In this document: piece after piece, positions 7,062-15,602 of the stretch
Position numbering within the stretch: position 1 is the first letter of the stretch
Layout: every line of letters begins with the position of its first letter
NCBI GenBank assembly: GCA_016282135.1
Contig: JAEEKA010000119.1
Location: forward strand, 1-39,745
Direction: 5' to 3'
Length of the DNA: 39,745 nt
Source of the DNA: Oscillospiraceae bacterium
Lineage (GTDB): Bacteria > Bacillota > Clostridia > Oscillospirales > Oscillospiraceae
Translations under genes and position numbers: made by a program
The notes under the pieces: generated by a model
What the model was told of the DNA's origin: nothing
Database searches by the model: none
What the model saw: the letters and a program-made list of their open reading frames with translations, nothing else

Positions 7062-8075
7062 ATGCAATGTGCAATTTACGGCGCCGGGTCCCTGGGGACC
7101 GTGCTGGGCGCTTATCTGACGAAAAACGGGGTTGACATCGAACTGGTCAACCGCAACCGGGCCCACGTGGAAGCACTGCGGACCGGGGGCGCCCATATCA
7201 CCGGCACCGTGGATTTCACCGTCCCGGTGCGGGCCATTCTGCCGGAGCAGATGGAGGGCCCCTACAGCGTGATTTTCCTGCTGACCAAACAGCTCCACAA
7301 TGACGAAGTGGTATCCATGCTGGCCCCTATGCTGGGGCCGGATGGGGTTCTGGTGACCCTGCAAAACGGCATTCCCGAGCCGGGAATCGCTGCCATTGTG
7401 GGGAAGGAACGGACCATCGGCTGCGTGGTGGAGTGGGGCGCCACCCTCTCCGCCCCCGGTGAGGCCACGCTGACCTCCGACCCGGACAGCCTTTCCTTCC
7501 ACATGGGCGGCATGGAGGGGGTACCCCAGGCCGCCCTGGAGCGGGTCAAGGGCCTGCTGGAGAAGATGTGTCCCGTAGCCATCGAGGAAAACCTCCTGGG
7601 CGCCCGCTGGTCCAAGCTGCTGATCAACGCCACCTATTCCGGCATCGGTACAGCCCTGGGCGGGACCTTCGGGGACGTGGCCAACGTCCCTCTGCCCCGG
7701 AAGCTGGCTGTCCGCTGCATGAAGGAGTGCATCGACGTGGGCCGGGCCTCCGGCGCGGTCTTCGCCCCGGTCCAGGGAAAGAATATTACCGGGCTGTTTT
7801 ACTACAAGGGCGGCCTGAAACGGAAATTTGCGGAGCTGCTGGTGCCCATCGCCATGAAGAAGCACGCGGGCATCGTCCCCTCCATGCTCCAGGACCTGCG
7901 CAACGGCAAGCCCTGCGAGATCGACGCCATCAACGGCGTGGTCTGCGACTTCGGCCGGAAGCACAGCGTCCCCACCCCCATCAACGACCGGATCGTCTCC
8001 GTGGTGAAGGCCATCCAGAACGGCGAGAAGCAGGCCAAGCCGGAGAATATCGAGCTGTTTCGGGATTTGATTTAG
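7062..8075 (+). CDS. 2-dehydropantoate 2-reductase (PanE/ApbA family)
   Basis: A 337-residue NADPH-dependent reductase of the ketopantoate reductase family. The N-terminal Rossmann fold starts CAIYGAGSLG (GxGxxG at about residues 7-12), followed by VIFLLTKQ and LVTLQNGIPEP. The C-terminal helical domain has the catalytic-type Lys in WSKLLINATYSG and the later KPCEIDAINGVV stretch that positions substrate. The likely reaction is ketopantoate to pantoate in coenzyme A synthesis. No panB, panC or panD is nearby, and the family also includes reductases of other 2-oxo acids, so I leave the symbol empty. Co-transcription with the preceding membrane protein is likely. Confidence 0.85.
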   Translation: MQCAIYGAGSLGTVLGAYLTKNGVDIELVNRNRAHVEALRTGGAHITGTVDFTVPVRAILPEQMEGPYSVIFLLTKQLHNDEVVSMLAPMLGPDGVLVTLQNGIPEPGIAAIVGKERTIGCVVEWGATLSAPGEATLTSDPDSLSFHMGGMEGVPQAALERVKGLLEKMCPVAIEENLLGARWSKLLINATYSGIGTALGGTFGDVANVPLPRKLAVRCMKECIDVGRASGAVFAPVQGKNITGLFYYKGGLKRKFAELLVPIAMKKHAGIVPSMLQDLRNGKPCEIDAINGVVCDFGRKHSVPTPINDRIVSVVKAIQNGEKQAKPENIELFRDLI

Positions 8076-8141
8076 AGATCAGGGTTCGTAAGGAACGCGT
8101 TCCCCGTCCCTTACGGCGCTCAGAATGACAGGAGAAAACAA

Positions 8142-8588
8142 ATGACTTTCTTGGATACTTCCGGTCTCAAAACAGAGGAGATCACGCTGCGCTTGGACCA
8201 TACCTTTCCCGGCGATCCGGTGCGAAACTGGGTCCCGGCCTACTATTTTGACATTCTGGATCACATTGGGAAAAAAGTTGGTATATGTGATCTGCGGATT
8301 GGACACAATGAGGGCTTGTACTACGGCGGCAACATAGGGTATGCGGTGGACGAGCCCTACCGGGGCCACCACTACGCGGCCAAGGCCTGCAAGCTGTTGT
8401 TCGGGTTGGCCCGGCGGCATGAACTGGGCTATCTAATCATTACCACCCAGCCTACCAACCTGCCCTCCCGCCGGACCTGCGAGCTTCTGGGCGGCAAGCT
8501 CCTGGAAATTGCCGAGCTTCCAGCGGACAACGATATGCGCATGAATGACGGTCACACGCACGAGTGCATTTATCGATTTGAATTGTAA
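8142..8588 (+). CDS. GNAT acetyltransferase (RimJ/RimL-like)
   Basis: 148 residues with the acetyl-CoA-binding part of the GNAT fold: GYAVDEPYRGHHYAAKACK (beta4, then the Q/RxxGxG/A-type loop, here RGHHYA) and a late NLPSRRTCELLGGKLL typical of the Acetyltransf_3 branch. It should transfer an acetyl group to an amine; the substrate is unknown. AGGAG lies eight bases before the ATG. It is the first of three consecutive acetyltransferase genes. The 66-base gap from the PanE-like gene contains a GTTCGTAAGG...CAGAATGACAGG repeat fragment seen again near 27985. Confidence 0.85.
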   Translation: MTFLDTSGLKTEEITLRLDHTFPGDPVRNWVPAYYFDILDHIGKKVGICDLRIGHNEGLYYGGNIGYAVDEPYRGHHYAAKACKLLFGLARRHELGYLIITTQPTNLPSRRTCELLGGKLLEIAELPADNDMRMNDGHTHECIYRFEL

Positions 8589-8613
8589 ACATGCAAACGA
8601 GGAAAACAAGCAG

Positions 8614-9060
8614 ATGCATTACGAAATCCGATCCGCAAAGGAAACCGATGCTGCGGCAATCGCAGTGCTGAGTACAACTGAAATGGGCTACCAAACGACT
8701 GCGGAGCAGGTGCGGGAAAAGCTGGCCGTGCTGTTGAAAAGCAGAGACAACAGAATCCTGGTGGCAGTCGCGGATGGTCAGGTGGTCGGCTATATCCATG
8801 CAAACACCTACGAGACCTTGTATTTTCCACCGCTGAAAAACCTGATGGGCATAGCGGTTTCCGCAGCCTGCCGCCGCAAGGGGATTGGAACGGCGCTGCT
8901 GGACGCGATCGAGGTCTGGGCAAAGGAAACCGGGGCAAGGGGCGTTCGGCTGAACTCCGGCAGCACCCGGCTGGCGGCCCACGAATTCTACCGCAGCCGG
9001 GGATACGGGGCCGAAAAACAGCAGCTCCGGCTGATCAAATCCTTTGGAGGGGAAGCATGA
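8614..9060 (+). CDS. GNAT N-acetyltransferase
   Basis: 148 residues with a clear GNAT core: IRSAKETDAAAIAVL at the start, VVGYIHANTYE (beta-hairpin), MGIAVSAACRRKGIGTALL with the R-R-K-G-I-G pyrophosphate loop, and AAHEFYRSRGY near the end. The reading frame is open further upstream, but the ATG at 8614 has GAGGA ten bases before it and begins where the family begins. Its last codons overlap the next gene in ATGA, so the two are coupled. The substrate is unknown. Confidence 0.9.
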   Translation: MHYEIRSAKETDAAAIAVLSTTEMGYQTTAEQVREKLAVLLKSRDNRILVAVADGQVVGYIHANTYETLYFPPLKNLMGIAVSAACRRKGIGTALLDAIEVWAKETGARGVRLNSGSTRLAAHEFYRSRGYGAEKQQLRLIKSFGGEA

Positions 9061-9476
9061 AGATTGAAATAAAACCCGATTGCGCCTACACTGCCGAAGA
9101 AATGATACCGCTTTACGCCGCCGTGGGATGGACCAACTATACCGCTTCTCCGGAAATGCTGGCAGAAGCCTATCGAAACTCTCTTTGTGTGCTGGGTGCA
9201 TACGATGGGGACAAGCTGGTTGGGATCATCCGGGCAGTTGGAGACGGCGCTTCTATCGTGTTTGTGCAGGACTTGCTTGTGCTGCCGGACTATCAGCGCC
9301 GGGGCATTGGAGCCCGTCTGCTGAAAACGCTCATGGAGCGATACGCGGAAGTCTATCAATTCGAATTGCTGACGGACGACACGCCGAAAACAACGGCATT
9401 TTATGAAGCCATCGGCTTTACCCGTGCGGACAGGCTGGGCTGCCGCGCATTTATAAAGATGAAAACGCCAACATGA
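9057..9476 (+). CDS. GNAT N-acetyltransferase
   Basis: 139 residues. It shows the compact GNAT fold common in small Firmicute acetyltransferases: WTNYTASPEML near the N-terminus, LVGIIRAVGDG, FVQDLLVLPDYQRRGIGARL with the Q-R-R-G-I-G acetyl-CoA loop at about residues 80-85, and TTAFYEAIGF in the last helix-strand unit. The ATG overlaps the preceding acetyltransferase stop by four bases. A terminator follows at 9497-9545. The acceptor cannot be predicted. Confidence 0.9.
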   Translation: MKIEIKPDCAYTAEEMIPLYAAVGWTNYTASPEMLAEAYRNSLCVLGAYDGDKLVGIIRAVGDGASIVFVQDLLVLPDYQRRGIGARLLKTLMERYAEVYQFELLTDDTPKTTAFYEAIGFTRADRLGCRAFIKMKTPT

Positions 9477-9496
9477 GTTTACACCCGTGACGGCAT

Positions 9497-9545
9497 AAAA
9501 GGACGGCTTCTGCCTTGCTTGACAAGACAAAATCCGTCCTTTTTT
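9497..9545. terminator. Terminator between convergent acetyltransferase and glgA genes
   Basis: Stem AAAAGGACGG (9497-9506) with CCGTCCTTTT (9534-9543), loop of 27 bases, and six T on the plus strand. The A run at the other side gives a weaker U run on the minus strand, so it may also serve the glycogen operon. Confidence 0.75.
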
Positions 9546-9618
9546 CAATTTCTCAATTTTGCATTCTGCATTCCATGGCGCACCGGTGTGCGCCGCTACA
9601 GAGACCAAGCGGGGCGGA
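9546..9618. repeat. Simple-repeat spacer and GGCGCAC hairpin
   Basis: CAATTTCTCAATTTTGCATT-type simple repeats at 9546-9572 are followed by the GGCGCAC-CGGT-GTGCGCC hairpin (9577-9594), identical to the copies at 435-452 and 504-521. Confidence 0.7.
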
Positions 9619-11043
9619 TCAGACGATGCTGCAATACAGCTCCATGTACTTCTGCGCCGGGATCGTCCAAGAGAAGTCCGCCTCCATATCGGCTTTGACC
9701 AGGGCCGCCCAGGCGGCGGGGTCGGCATGACAGTCGGCCAGTGCCCGGTCAATGGCGCCCAGGAAGTCGTCGCCGTTATAGCTCTGGAAGGTGTAGCCCC
9801 GGCCCGCACCGGTCGTGGGGTCGTAGGGCGGGACGGTATCCTTCAAACCGCCCACGGCGTTGACGACGGGAACCGCGCCATAGTGCATGGCAATGAGCTG
9901 GCTCAGCCCGCAGGGCTCCGACTTGGAGGGCATGAGATAGAGATCCGCGCCTCCGTAGACCCGGGAGGCCAGGGCGGAGTCAAAGCAGAGGTTCATGGAG
10001 AACTTTCCGGGAAAGTCCGCCGCCACGGCTTGCAGGGCATGCTCGTACCGGGCCTCGCCCGTGCCCACAACGACCAATTGGATATCCCGCTCCAGCAGCC
10101 GCCGGAGAATGTAGCAGAGCAGGTCGATGCCCTTGTGGGAGGCCAGGCGCGTGACCATGGCCAGCAGGGGAACGTCCTTCTCCTCCAGGCCCAGCTCCTG
10201 TTGCAGGGCCAGCTTGCAGAGCGCTTTTCCTGCGGGCTCGGCGGCGCTGTAGTTGGCGGCCAGGGCCTTGTCGGAGGCCGGGTCATAGTGGACGGTGTCG
10301 ATGCCGTTGGTGATGCCTTGCAGCCGGTCCCCCCGGGAGGCCAGGATGCCGGACAGACCGTGGGCAAAGTAGGGGTAGCGCAGCTCCTGAGCGTAGGTCT
10401 CGGAGACGGTAGTGACCAGATCCGCCTGGACGATGGCGGCCTTCATAAAGTTGATGCAGCCGTCAAAGGTGCAGACGCCCCGCCAGCAGTCCTCCAGACC
10501 CAGGACCTCGCCGAAGAACCCGGCGTCGGCCTTGCCCTGGTATTCCACATTGTGGATGGTGAAGACGGTCCGGGCCTCGGGGAAGCTGGGCCGGTACTCC
10601 GCCTCCAGGAAAACGGGGACCAGGGCGCTTTGCCAGTCGTGACAGTGGATGATCTCCGGCCGGAGCTCCAGGGCCTCCATGGAGGCCAGCACGGCCTTGG
10701 CAAAGTAGGCGAAGCGCTCGCCGTCGTCATAAAAGCCGTAGAGCCCATCCCGGCAGAAGTAGTATTCGTTGTCCAGGAAGTAGACCTGCAGGCTGTCGGT
10801 GCTGCCCGCCCAGCGGAAGAGGCCCACGTACTGCTGCCGCCAGGTCAGATTCACGTTGAAGCAGGCAGCAAGCTCCGCCTCCAGGCTCGGATCGTACTTG
10901 ATCTTCTTATAGTAAGGCAGGAAGAGGGAGACCTGATTGCCCGGGATTCGGGCGAGGGCCTCCGGCAGGGCCTGCATCACGTCTCCGAGGCCTCCCGTCT
11001 TGATGAAGGGGGCGGCCTCGGAGGCGATCATGGCAATTTTCAT
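9619..11043 (-). CDS. glgA: Glycogen synthase (ADP-glucose type)
   Basis: 474 residues, the usual GlgA length, of the GT5 family. It moves glucose from ADP-glucose to the non-reducing end of an alpha-1,4-glucan. Visible motifs are the ADP-glucose-binding KTGGLGDV (Lys15), HCHDWQSALVP, TIHNVEYQG, NGIDTVHYDP in the hinge, and the C-terminal SKSEPCGLSQ with the catalytic-type Glu. The ATG at 11043 overlaps the glgD stop in ATGA. It is the last gene of the glgB-glgC-glgD-glgA operon; no phosphorylase gene follows here. Confidence 0.96.
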   Translation of the reverse strand: MKIAMIASEAAPFIKTGGLGDVMQALPEALARIPGNQVSLFLPYYKKIKYDPSLEAELAACFNVNLTWRQQYVGLFRWAGSTDSLQVYFLDNEYYFCRDGLYGFYDDGERFAYFAKAVLASMEALELRPEIIHCHDWQSALVPVFLEAEYRPSFPEARTVFTIHNVEYQGKADAGFFGEVLGLEDCWRGVCTFDGCINFMKAAIVQADLVTTVSETYAQELRYPYFAHGLSGILASRGDRLQGITNGIDTVHYDPASDKALAANYSAAEPAGKALCKLALQQELGLEEKDVPLLAMVTRLASHKGIDLLCYILRRLLERDIQLVVVGTGEARYEHALQAVAADFPGKFSMNLCFDSALASRVYGGADLYLMPSKSEPCGLSQLIAMHYGAVPVVNAVGGLKDTVPPYDPTTGAGRGYTFQSYNGDDFLGAIDRALADCHADPAAWAALVKADMEADFSWTIPAQKYMELYCSIV

Positions 11044-12161
11044 ACCACATCACCCCGGTTGAGAATCACAGGATGCTCCATGGTGCCGATGAGCTTGACA
11101 CCGGCGTTGATTTTTACGTCCTTATCCAGAATGCAGTATTCCAGCTGGGCGCCGATGCCGATCTCGGAGTTGGCCATGACCACGCAGTTTCGGACGGAGG
11201 CGCCGGTGGAGAGCTTGACGCCCCGGAAGAAGACGGAATTGTAGGCGGAGCCCAGCAGCACGCAGCCGTCGGCTACGATGCAGTCGTCGATTTCGGAGTT
11301 CTCGCCATAGTAGCAGGGCACCTGGTCCCGGACCCTGGTGTAGATGGTCAGGCCGTCCCGGTACAGGCTGTGGCGGACTTTCCGGCTGATGATAGCCAGG
11401 TTGTTGCGGAAATACTCCTCAGTGGACTCATTGAACAGGGCCACGTTGTGGAACTCGTAGGCGTTGACGGTGAGCAGGCCATCGTCCCAGCCCCGAAGGA
11501 TGAATTCCCGTTCAAAGCGGTAGCGGTTGCGGCTGACGCATTCCGCCGCGGAGCGAAGCAGGAAATCCTTTCGCATGACGAACATGCCCATGGAGGCCAG
11601 ATACTCGGAGGGAGCGGCGTAATCCACGGCCATATCGGAAATCTGGCCCTCCTTGTCCAGGCAGACTGCCAGGTCCAGCTGCTTCTTCCCGTTGGCGATG
11701 CCGCCCTTGACCACCACGGTTACGTCCTTGCCGGAGGCGATATGGGCGTCCATGACCTCGTCCAGGTTGATGGCGCAGATGACGGCGGCGTCAGCCAGAA
11801 TGATGTACTCCTCCTTGCCCCGGGAGAGGTAGGCTTCGCTGGCGGCGGCGATGGCTTCCAGCTTGCCCCGGAAGGTGTTGCTCTGGCCCATGGAATAGGG
11901 GGTGATGAACTCCAATCCGCCGACTTCCAGCTCCAGGTCCCATTCCTCGCCGGAGCCGATGTGGTTCATCAGGCTTTGGAAGTTGTACTGGGTGACGATG
12001 CCGATGTGGCGGATGCCTGCGTTGGACATATTGGAGAGGGTGAAGTCGATCTGGCGGTAGCGGCCGCCGTAGGGGAGGGAGGCCTGGGTGCGCTTATTGG
12101 TGAGCGAGCCCAGGGAGCTGTCGTAAATATTGGCAAACACAAGACCCATGACGTTTTTCAT
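11040..12161 (-). CDS. glgD: Glucose-1-phosphate adenylyltransferase subunit GlgD
   Basis: 373 residues, homologous to GlgC but with the diverged N-terminus MKNVMGLVFANIYDSSL in place of the nucleotide-binding GGxGxRL loop, the hallmark of GlgD. In Firmicutes GlgD joins GlgC in a mixed enzyme and raises its activity; alone it is usually poorly active. The nucleotidyltransferase-like domain is followed by a left-handed beta-helix with hexapeptide-type repeats (CIVADGCVLLG, VRNCVVMANSEIG, LEYCILDKDVKI). AGGAGG precedes the ATG, 18 bases after the glgC stop. It overlaps glgA by four bases. Confidence 0.95.
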   Translation of the reverse strand: MKNVMGLVFANIYDSSLGSLTNKRTQASLPYGGRYRQIDFTLSNMSNAGIRHIGIVTQYNFQSLMNHIGSGEEWDLELEVGGLEFITPYSMGQSNTFRGKLEAIAAASEAYLSRGKEEYIILADAAVICAINLDEVMDAHIASGKDVTVVVKGGIANGKKQLDLAVCLDKEGQISDMAVDYAAPSEYLASMGMFVMRKDFLLRSAAECVSRNRYRFEREFILRGWDDGLLTVNAYEFHNVALFNESTEEYFRNNLAIISRKVRHSLYRDGLTIYTRVRDQVPCYYGENSEIDDCIVADGCVLLGSAYNSVFFRGVKLSTGASVRNCVVMANSEIGIGAQLEYCILDKDVKINAGVKLIGTMEHPVILNRGDVV

Positions 12162-12179
12162 CGTTCGTTACCTCCTGCC

Positions 12180-13367
12180 TCAAATGACTTCGCCGGGCTT
12201 GACGACCTGGTTGACCTCGATTACGTGATCCTTGCCGATGACGGAGATCTGGCGTTTTTCTCCCTCATGGAAGGCCCCGCCGATGACGGCGCCACGGCGG
12301 ATGGTGCAGCCCTCGCCTACGATGGCGTTGCGGATGATAACACCCTCCTCAATGACCGCGTTGGGCATAATCACGGAATCCTCCACCACGGCGTCCTTGC
12401 CCATGCGGCAGCCGGTGGAAACCACACTGTGCCGGACCTGACCGTAGATCTCGCAGCCCTCAGCAATCAGGCAGTTGACGTTCTTGGAGCCGGTGTCGAT
12501 GTAGGAGGCGGGCAGGGCATAGTTTCGGGCGAAGATGGGGGCGGTGCCGTCGCCGTAGAGGTTGAATTCGGGATCGGTGCCCAGCAGGTCCATGTTGGCC
12601 TCCCAGAGGGAGGAGATGGTGCCCACGTCCTTCCAGTAGCCCTCAAAGTCATAGGCGAACATCTTGTGGCCGGAATGGAGGATGGCGGGAATGACGTTCT
12701 TGCCGAAGTCGTTGTCGGAGTTGGGATCGTCCTCGTCCTCCATGAGGAATTTCTTGAGGATGCTCCACTTGAAGACGTAAATGCCCATGGAGGCGTTGTT
12801 GGACTTGGGCTGCTTGGGCTTCTCCTCGAACTCGTAGATGGAGCCGTCGGGATTGGTGTTCATGATGCCGAAGCGGGAGGCTTCCTCGATGGGAACCTGG
12901 CGGACGGCGATGGTCACGTCGGAGTCGTGCTCCTCGTGGAAGCGGATCATCTTGGCGTAGTCCATCCGGTAGATGTGGTCGCCGGAGAGCACCAGCACGT
13001 TGTCCGGGTCGTAACGCTCGATAAAGGCGATGTTCTGATAGATGGCGTTGGCGGTGCCCTTGTACCACTCGGACTTCTTGGACCGGGCGTAGGGCGGCAG
13101 GACCTGAACCCCGCCGTGGGAGCGGTTCAGGCCCCAGGGCTGACCGTTGCCGATGTATTCGTTGAGCTCCAGGGGCTGATACTGGGTGAGAATGCCGACG
13201 GTGTCAATGCCGGAGTTCACGCAGTTGGACAGGGGGAAGTCGATGATACGGTACTTTCCGCCGAATGGAACCGCGGGCTTGGCGGTGTTCTCCGTCAGGA
13301 CCAGCAGACGGCTGCCCTGGCCGCCGGCCAGCAGCATGGCAACGCAGCGCTTTTTCTGGAAGTTCAT
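12180..13367 (-). CDS. glgC: Glucose-1-phosphate adenylyltransferase (ADP-glucose synthase)
   Basis: 395 residues. It makes ADP-glucose from ATP and glucose 1-phosphate, the committed step of glycogen synthesis. The nucleotide loop is [14 protein letters not shown] (residues 12-25); the catalytic Asp is D130 in [10 protein letters not shown]; the sugar-phosphate region contains [10 protein letters not shown]. The C-terminal beta-helix has repeated I/V-xx-G units. The position after GSRL is Leu, where Gly or Tyr is more usual, a mild difference. AAAGGAG stands before the ATG. A 117-base repeat-bearing gap separates it from glgB. Confidence 0.96.
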   Translation of the reverse strand: MNFQKKRCVAMLLAGGQGSRLLVLTENTAKPAVPFGGKYRIIDFPLSNCVNSGIDTVGILTQYQPLELNEYIGNGQPWGLNRSHGGVQVLPPYARSKKSEWYKGTANAIYQNIAFIERYDPDNVLVLSGDHIYRMDYAKMIRFHEEHDSDVTIAVRQVPIEEASRFGIMNTNPDGSIYEFEEKPKQPKSNNASMGIYVFKWSILKKFLMEDEDDPNSDNDFGKNVIPAILHSGHKMFAYDFEGYWKDVGTISSLWEANMDLLGTDPEFNLYGDGTAPIFARNYALPASYIDTGSKNVNCLIAEGCEIYGQVRHSVVSTGCRMGKDAVVEDSVIMPNAVIEEGVIIRNAIVGEGCTIRRGAVIGGAFHEGEKRQISVIGKDHVIEVNQVVKPGEVI

Positions 13368-13389
13368 GATGTTCAGGTCTCCTTTATTG

Positions 13390-13484
13390 TATTTTGGTTC
13401 AGAATTCAGAGCTTGTAGGGCGGCCAGACCCCTGGCCGCCGTTGGTTCAGAGCCCGTAGGGGACGGTTTCCCCGTCCCGCCGGT
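13390..13484. repeat. Two palindromic repeats between glgB and glgC
   Basis: GTAGGGCGGCCAG...CTGGCCGCC (about 13416-13441) and GTAGGGGACGG...CCGTCCC (about 13456-13480), each preceded by GGTTCAGA and a short G/C linker. They belong to the GTAGGG palindrome family found in other gaps. They lie inside the glycogen operon, so they would be part of its RNA. Confidence 0.75.
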
Positions 13485-15374
13485 TCAAGCCTCCTTGCGG
13501 GCTCTCGGTTTCGGCCTGTAGAAGAGCACAGATAGGGGCGGCAGGGTCAGCTCGGCGGAGTATTGCAGCTCGCCCCAGGGGCTCTTTTCGGCCACGACCT
13601 GGGGCAACTCCGTGCCCCAGCCGCCGTATTTCTTCTCGTCGGAGTTCAGCACAAGCTCCCAGGCTCCGGCCTTGGGCAGACCAATGCGGTAGTGCTCCCG
13701 CTTTACCGGGCAGAAGTTCAAAATGCCCACGATCTCGTGGCCTTTGTCGTCGATCCGGCGGAAGGCGATGACGGAGTTGTCCCGGTCGTCGCAGGAAATC
13801 CAGCGGAAGCCGTTCCAGTCGGAGTCATTCTGCCAGAAGGCGGGGGTGTCCAGGTAGAGATGGTTCAGATCCCGGACGAAGTCCTTCATCTTCCGGTGGC
13901 TCTCGTAGTCCAGCAGCAGCCAGTCCAGCCCTTGATTCTCGTTCCACTCGATAAACTGGGCAAACTCGTTGCCCATGAAGTTCAGCTTCTTGCCGGGATG
14001 GCCCATCTGCCAGCCGTAGAATGCCCGGAGGTTGGCGAACTTGTCCACGTAGAAGCCGGGCATCTTCTGCACCAGGGAGCATTTGCCGTGGACCACCTCG
14101 TCGTGGCTCAGGGGCAGGATATAGTTCTCTGAGAAGGCGTAGGTCATGGAGAAGGTCAGGTTTTCATGGGAGTACTTGCGATAGATGGGATCCTGAGACA
14201 TATAGCGCAGATTGTCGTTCATCCAGCCCATGTTCCACTTGAAGAGGAAGCCCAGGCCGCCGTCGGAGGTGGGACGGGTGATGAGGGGGAAGGCGGTGGA
14301 TTCCTCCGCCACCATGATGGGCTGGTGCTTCACGGAGAAGGCGGCCTCGTTGAGCTTTTGCAGGAAGGCGATGGCCTCCAGATTTTCCTTGCCGCCGAAC
14401 TTGTTGGGCCGGTAGTTGGGCCGGTTGTAGTCCAGATACAGCATGGAGGCCACGGCGTCCACCCGGATGCCGTCGACGTGGTATTTTTCCAGCCAGAAAA
14501 CGGCGCTGGAGATCAGGAAGGAAATGACCTCCGGCTTGCCGTAATCGTAGATGCGGGTGGTCCAATCGGGATGCTCGTTCATCATGGGGTCGGACAGCTC
14601 ATAGCAGCAGGTGCCGTCAAACTCAAACAGGCCGCTCTGGTCCTTGGGGAAATGAGCGGGGACCCAGTCCAGAATCACACCGATGCCCGCCTGGTGAAGC
14701 TTGTCGATGAGTTCCATCAGCAAAGCGGGCTCTCCGTACCGGGAGGTGGGGGCAAAGTAGCCAGTGACCTGATAACCCCAGGAGGGGTCGTAGGGATATT
14801 CGGTGATGGGCATGAGCTCCACGTGGGTGTAGCCCATTTCCTGCAAATAGGAGATCAGTTGATCGGCCACCTCGGCGTAGCCGTAGGGGACGTTGTTTTC
14901 CTTGCGCCGCCAGGAGCCGAAGTGCATCTCGTAGATGTTCAGGGGCCGCTTGAGTACGTTCCGGCGCTTCTGGTTGGCCAGGTAGAGGCCGTCGTGCCAC
15001 TGGTGCCGGCTCAGGTCGCAGATAATGGAGCAGTTGTCGGGACGGTAGGTGGTGTAGAAGCCATAGGGGTCGGTTTTGTCCACCTCCCGGCCGTCGGCGC
15101 CCACCACGAAGTACTTGTAGGTGCAGCCCTCCCGGGCCCACTTGGAGAAGACCTCCCAGACCCCTTGGGAGATTTTTTCCATGGGCAGATCGCCCTTGTT
15201 CCAGAAGTTGAAATCTCCGATGACGCTGACGTACCGGGCGTTGGGAGCCCAGACCCGGAAGACCCAGCCCTCCACGCCGTCCCGGGTTTCCCGGTGGCAG
15301 CCAAGCAGGTCGAAGGCCCGGATGTTATCGCCCCGGTGGAAGGATTCCACCATCTTTTGGATTTGCTCGTTCAT
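13485..15374 (-). CDS. glgB: 1,4-alpha-glucan branching enzyme
   Basis: 629 residues, GH13 family with an N-terminal CBM48. It cuts alpha-1,4 chains and rejoins them as alpha-1,6 branches. The N-terminal beta domain (about 20-120) holds FRVWAPNARYVSVIGDFN. The barrel has YEMHFGSWRRK, GVILDWVPAHF, GIRVDAVASMLYLDY with nucleophile Asp306, MVAEEST with the acid/base Glu at 357/358, and LSHDEVVHGK. The final 100 residues are the all-beta C domain. A TAAGGAGGG ribosome site precedes the ATG. It heads the glycogen operon. Confidence 0.96.
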   Translation of the reverse strand: MNEQIQKMVESFHRGDNIRAFDLLGCHRETRDGVEGWVFRVWAPNARYVSVIGDFNFWNKGDLPMEKISQGVWEVFSKWAREGCTYKYFVVGADGREVDKTDPYGFYTTYRPDNCSIICDLSRHQWHDGLYLANQKRRNVLKRPLNIYEMHFGSWRRKENNVPYGYAEVADQLISYLQEMGYTHVELMPITEYPYDPSWGYQVTGYFAPTSRYGEPALLMELIDKLHQAGIGVILDWVPAHFPKDQSGLFEFDGTCCYELSDPMMNEHPDWTTRIYDYGKPEVISFLISSAVFWLEKYHVDGIRVDAVASMLYLDYNRPNYRPNKFGGKENLEAIAFLQKLNEAAFSVKHQPIMVAEESTAFPLITRPTSDGGLGFLFKWNMGWMNDNLRYMSQDPIYRKYSHENLTFSMTYAFSENYILPLSHDEVVHGKCSLVQKMPGFYVDKFANLRAFYGWQMGHPGKKLNFMGNEFAQFIEWNENQGLDWLLLDYESHRKMKDFVRDLNHLYLDTPAFWQNDSDWNGFRWISCDDRDNSVIAFRRIDDKGHEIVGILNFCPVKREHYRIGLPKAGAWELVLNSDEKKYGGWGTELPQVVAEKSPWGELQYSAELTLPPLSVLFYRPKPRARKEA

Positions 15375-15443
15375 ATATATCCCTCCTTACTCTGCGTGCG
15401 CGTTTGTCTGCTCGCGGATAGAAGTGTATAGTTTTCCATTTCT

Positions 15444-15471
15444 ATTATACCGTATTTTCCGGGGATTGCAA
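15444..15471 (-). promoter_or_regulatory. Promoter of the glycogen operon
   Basis: Minus strand TTGCAA (15471-15466), 16-base spacer, TATAAT (15449-15444). This leaves an approximately 65-base leader before glgB. A weak -35 with a perfect -10 is compatible with regulation, but no operator is recognised. Confidence 0.65.
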
Positions 15472-15543
15472 CGGTTTCCATTTTATTTTTTTTACAAATC
15501 GATTTTCCTGTTTTTGTATGTTCTGCCGAGATAGCGATTTTTG

Positions 15544-15572
15544 TTGTTATTTGTCCGGATTTGTGGTATAGT
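15544..15572 (+). promoter_or_regulatory. Promoter of the M42 peptidase gene
   Basis: TTGTTA (15544-15549), 17-base spacer, TATAGT (15567-15572), about 30 bases before the ATG at 15603. It faces away from the glycogen operon promoter. Confidence 0.65.
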
Positions 15573-15602
15573 GGGGACATCAAGCCGTAAAGGAGATTTT
15601 CT

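Noticed and set aside
13372-13400. Separate promoter for glgC
   Set aside because: A TACAAT lies next to the ribosome site, but no -35 is at a workable distance and the start would leave no leader.
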